From Actinospineispora acaciae DSM 45401 (GTDB lineage Bacteria; Actinomycetota; Actinomycetes; Mycobacteriales; Pseudonocardiaceae): a DNA stretch of 64,000 bases. A model generated the notes under the pieces. It searched no databases. It saw only the letters and a list, made by a program, of their open reading frames with translations, and had not been told where the DNA came from. The DNA is taken from NCBI RefSeq assembly GCF_000620785.1, contig NZ_JIAI01000002.1, forward strand, positions 614,110 to 678,109, given 5' to 3'. Made by a program: the position numbers and the translations under genes. How positions within the stretch are numbered: position 1 is the first letter of the stretch; each line of letters opens with the position of its first letter. Below are positions 48,801 to 51,800 of the stretch, piece by piece.

Positions 48801-51800
48801 GCAGTAACCGTGGCCGCACTACTCGTAATACTCGCCACCACCGGACTCGCCACACAACCACCAACCAGCGCCACCACCTCGACTACCGGTCATGCCCCCG
48901 GTGTAGTGCCTGGCAGCGGCGTCGAGGTCGGTCAGGGTTGGTTGCCGGGTTGGGTGCCTGTGGTGGTCGGTGTTGGGTTTGTGGTTGTTGGGGTGTTGTC
49001 CGGGGTTCGGGCGATGTTGAAGCGCAACCTGACCGTGGGTGAGGTGTTCCCCGGTGTGGCCAGGTGGGGGGTGGCTGGTCTCGCGGTGGTCGGCGTGTCG
49101 AGCGTGCCCGTGGCCGTATGGGCGGCGGGTTGGGCATACGCCACCGACTGGATGTCGCGGGTTGTTGACCGGTTGTCGCGGGTTGCCGAGCAGATGCCTG
49201 CCGCTGTCGAGCCCGCGGCGTTCGCGGTGTTGGGTCTGCTCGGCATTGTCCATGCCTCGGGCTTGTCGAGGCCGGGTTCCTGGCTGGGCCGGGCACTGCC
49301 CGTGGTGGGTGTGCTTGGTTGGGTCGGGCACCTGTTGGCCCAGTCCGCGGCGTTGTGGACAGCCATAGACACGGCCGGCGTCGGGTTCCCGATAGTGGTG
49401 CACGGGCTGTTCACCCTCGCCGGTGGGCTGTTCCTGGCCAGGGCGCCGCCGACGGCGGCGGTGAAGGCGTTGTTCAACACCGGAACCGGCACCGGTATTG
49501 GGGCTGGGAAGTGGCCGGGGCGGTTGGAGTTGGTGGGGTTCTCGGTGTTCAGCCTTGCCGCCGCGGGGCTGGCCGGTGGGTTGGCGCTGGCTGGTTCGTG
49601 GTGGGCGGCGGTCCCGGTCGCGGTGCTGGCCGCCGCATACGGCTACGTGTTGTTCAGGCCACAGCTCGCCACGGGCTCCGGCGGTGGTGGGGTGTGGGCT
49701 CGTGCCGGTCCGATCGGCGTGATCGGCGCAGCCGGGTTGATGACCCACGGACTGTCAAGACTGTGGACCGAGGGCCTGTTGGTTGGGGTGTGGGCCTCCG
49801 CCCTAGCGGTCACCACGCTGGGCATTCTGACCTGGGCGATCGGGCGGCCCGGGACGCCTAACCGGGTTTGGGCCTCAGGCACCAGCGTCTCCCACAGGAT
49901 CTCGTTCCTGTCCAGCGCGGCGCTGGCAATGGCGTTGCTGCTTCTCGGTGTCTATACCGCGCGAGCGTTGGCGCGCGGCGTGCCTGAGCTGGCCGATGGG
50001 CTGCTGTTCAACCTTGCGTTCGGCGGCTATCTGGCCGGGTTCTTCGCGGTGGCTACTTGGTTCGGCTATCACGCCCGGCAGGGTCTTTCCGTCGTCACTG
50101 TGTTGGGCGCTGGGGTCGGCTATGGCATGTTCGCGCTGCTCGGCGTCCCCGGAGCTCTGGTCGGGGCGGTTGTCCTTGGCCTGGCCGGCGCCGCGTTCGG
50201 CAAGCTCGCGGTGTTGGTCATGGAGTGGATCAACCACACCAGCGGACAGCGCCGCGACAAGGGCGAGACTGTCATCCTCACCTCCAGCCTGCTCGGGTTC
50301 GCGGTCCTGGTACTGACCATCCTGATCCCGGCCATCATCACCGTGCAGAACTGGTTGTTGAACACCTACTCGCTGGCCGCGGCCGCCGGGTTCACCGCCG
50401 CGCTCGCCGTGGTCGCCGCCGCCGCGATGTGGCTGACCACACCTCCCGAGCTCGCCACCCGGGAAAAGCCGAAAGGCAACCCGGTGACCGAGCCGCTGCA
50501 GATGCTGGGCGTCCCGTTCGTGCTCAAGATCGCCTTGGTATCCCTACTGACCCAAGCGACCATCGCGCCGTTCGACGCGTTCTGGGAACTCGCGCTCAGT
50601 CCCACCGCCTCAGCCCTGACACACGGCGTGACCAGCTTCGGGCTGGTCGCCGGCGGCCTGGTAACCCTCGGGATCTTCCTCGTCGCCGACCTGGGCAAGT
50701 ACTACGGCGCGAAGAAGGGCAAGCAAACCGAGGACTTCCTGAAACGTTCCCCCACCACACTCCTGATCTGGACAGCAGCCGCGATGGCGCTCAGTGGCCT
50801 GGTCACCGCAGCCACCCAGTTCGCAGGGAACCCCGACGTCGGGATCCTGTTCCAGGGCGTCGTCGGTGAAACCACCTCCACCCTCATCACCATGGTCGCC
50901 CCGGCCGCGCTATCGCTCTACTTCGCTCAGCACACCCAGACAGACCGACTCTCACCCGCCGACACCGTCAACAGCCTCGCCGGCGCGGTCGGCAAGTTCA
51001 TCAGCCCACTGATCGCCGGCTTCATCACGTGGCCACTGGCCCAATGGGCCGCCCTCACCCCACAAATCGCGACCACCGCGCTCGCCACCTTCGCCGTGGC
51101 CATCACCATCCGACCAATCCACATCGCCGGGAAGATGCCAGCCCTCGCGGCGGGAGTGGGCGCGCTGGCCGGCTATGGCGCAGCACTGGGAATAAGCCCG
51201 CTCGTCGGGTTCGCCGCCGGACTGATCGGGGTCGCCGGCTGGGCATGGCTGAACCACCACAATAAAATGAAACCGGCCGCGTTCGTGCAGGCTGTAACAC
51301 TTGGAGCTCTGCCCGGCACGGTTCTGGGGTGGGCAGCCCCTACCAACTGGACCAGCTCGACCGGACCTTTCTTGGCGCTGGCCACACTCGCCGCGATAAC
51401 CAGCATCGTGGCATGGCGCAAAGTCCACACCATCACCACCCCACGACTACACCTACCCACGCGCACAATCATGATCATCACAACCGTGGCAGTCGCCGTG
51501 GCCGCACTACTCGTAATACTCGCCACCACCGGACTCGCCACACAACCACCAACCGCACCACCAACCAGCGATAGCGATTTCTGGACGTCCCTGATGTCGT
51601 CTCCGGCCGCTCTGATCGTTGTGGCGCTGCTGGCGGGGGCCGGACTCATGCTGGCCAACCTGGCGATACGCAAAGCTCAGAAATCACCAGTATTCACATC
51701 AATGCGGATACCCAACTTCCGTCGGTTCATCGTCGACCAGCAGGTCCTCGGAGCGGCGGGCGGGGCCGGCGGGGCACCGGCCGTGGTGGCGTTGCTGACC

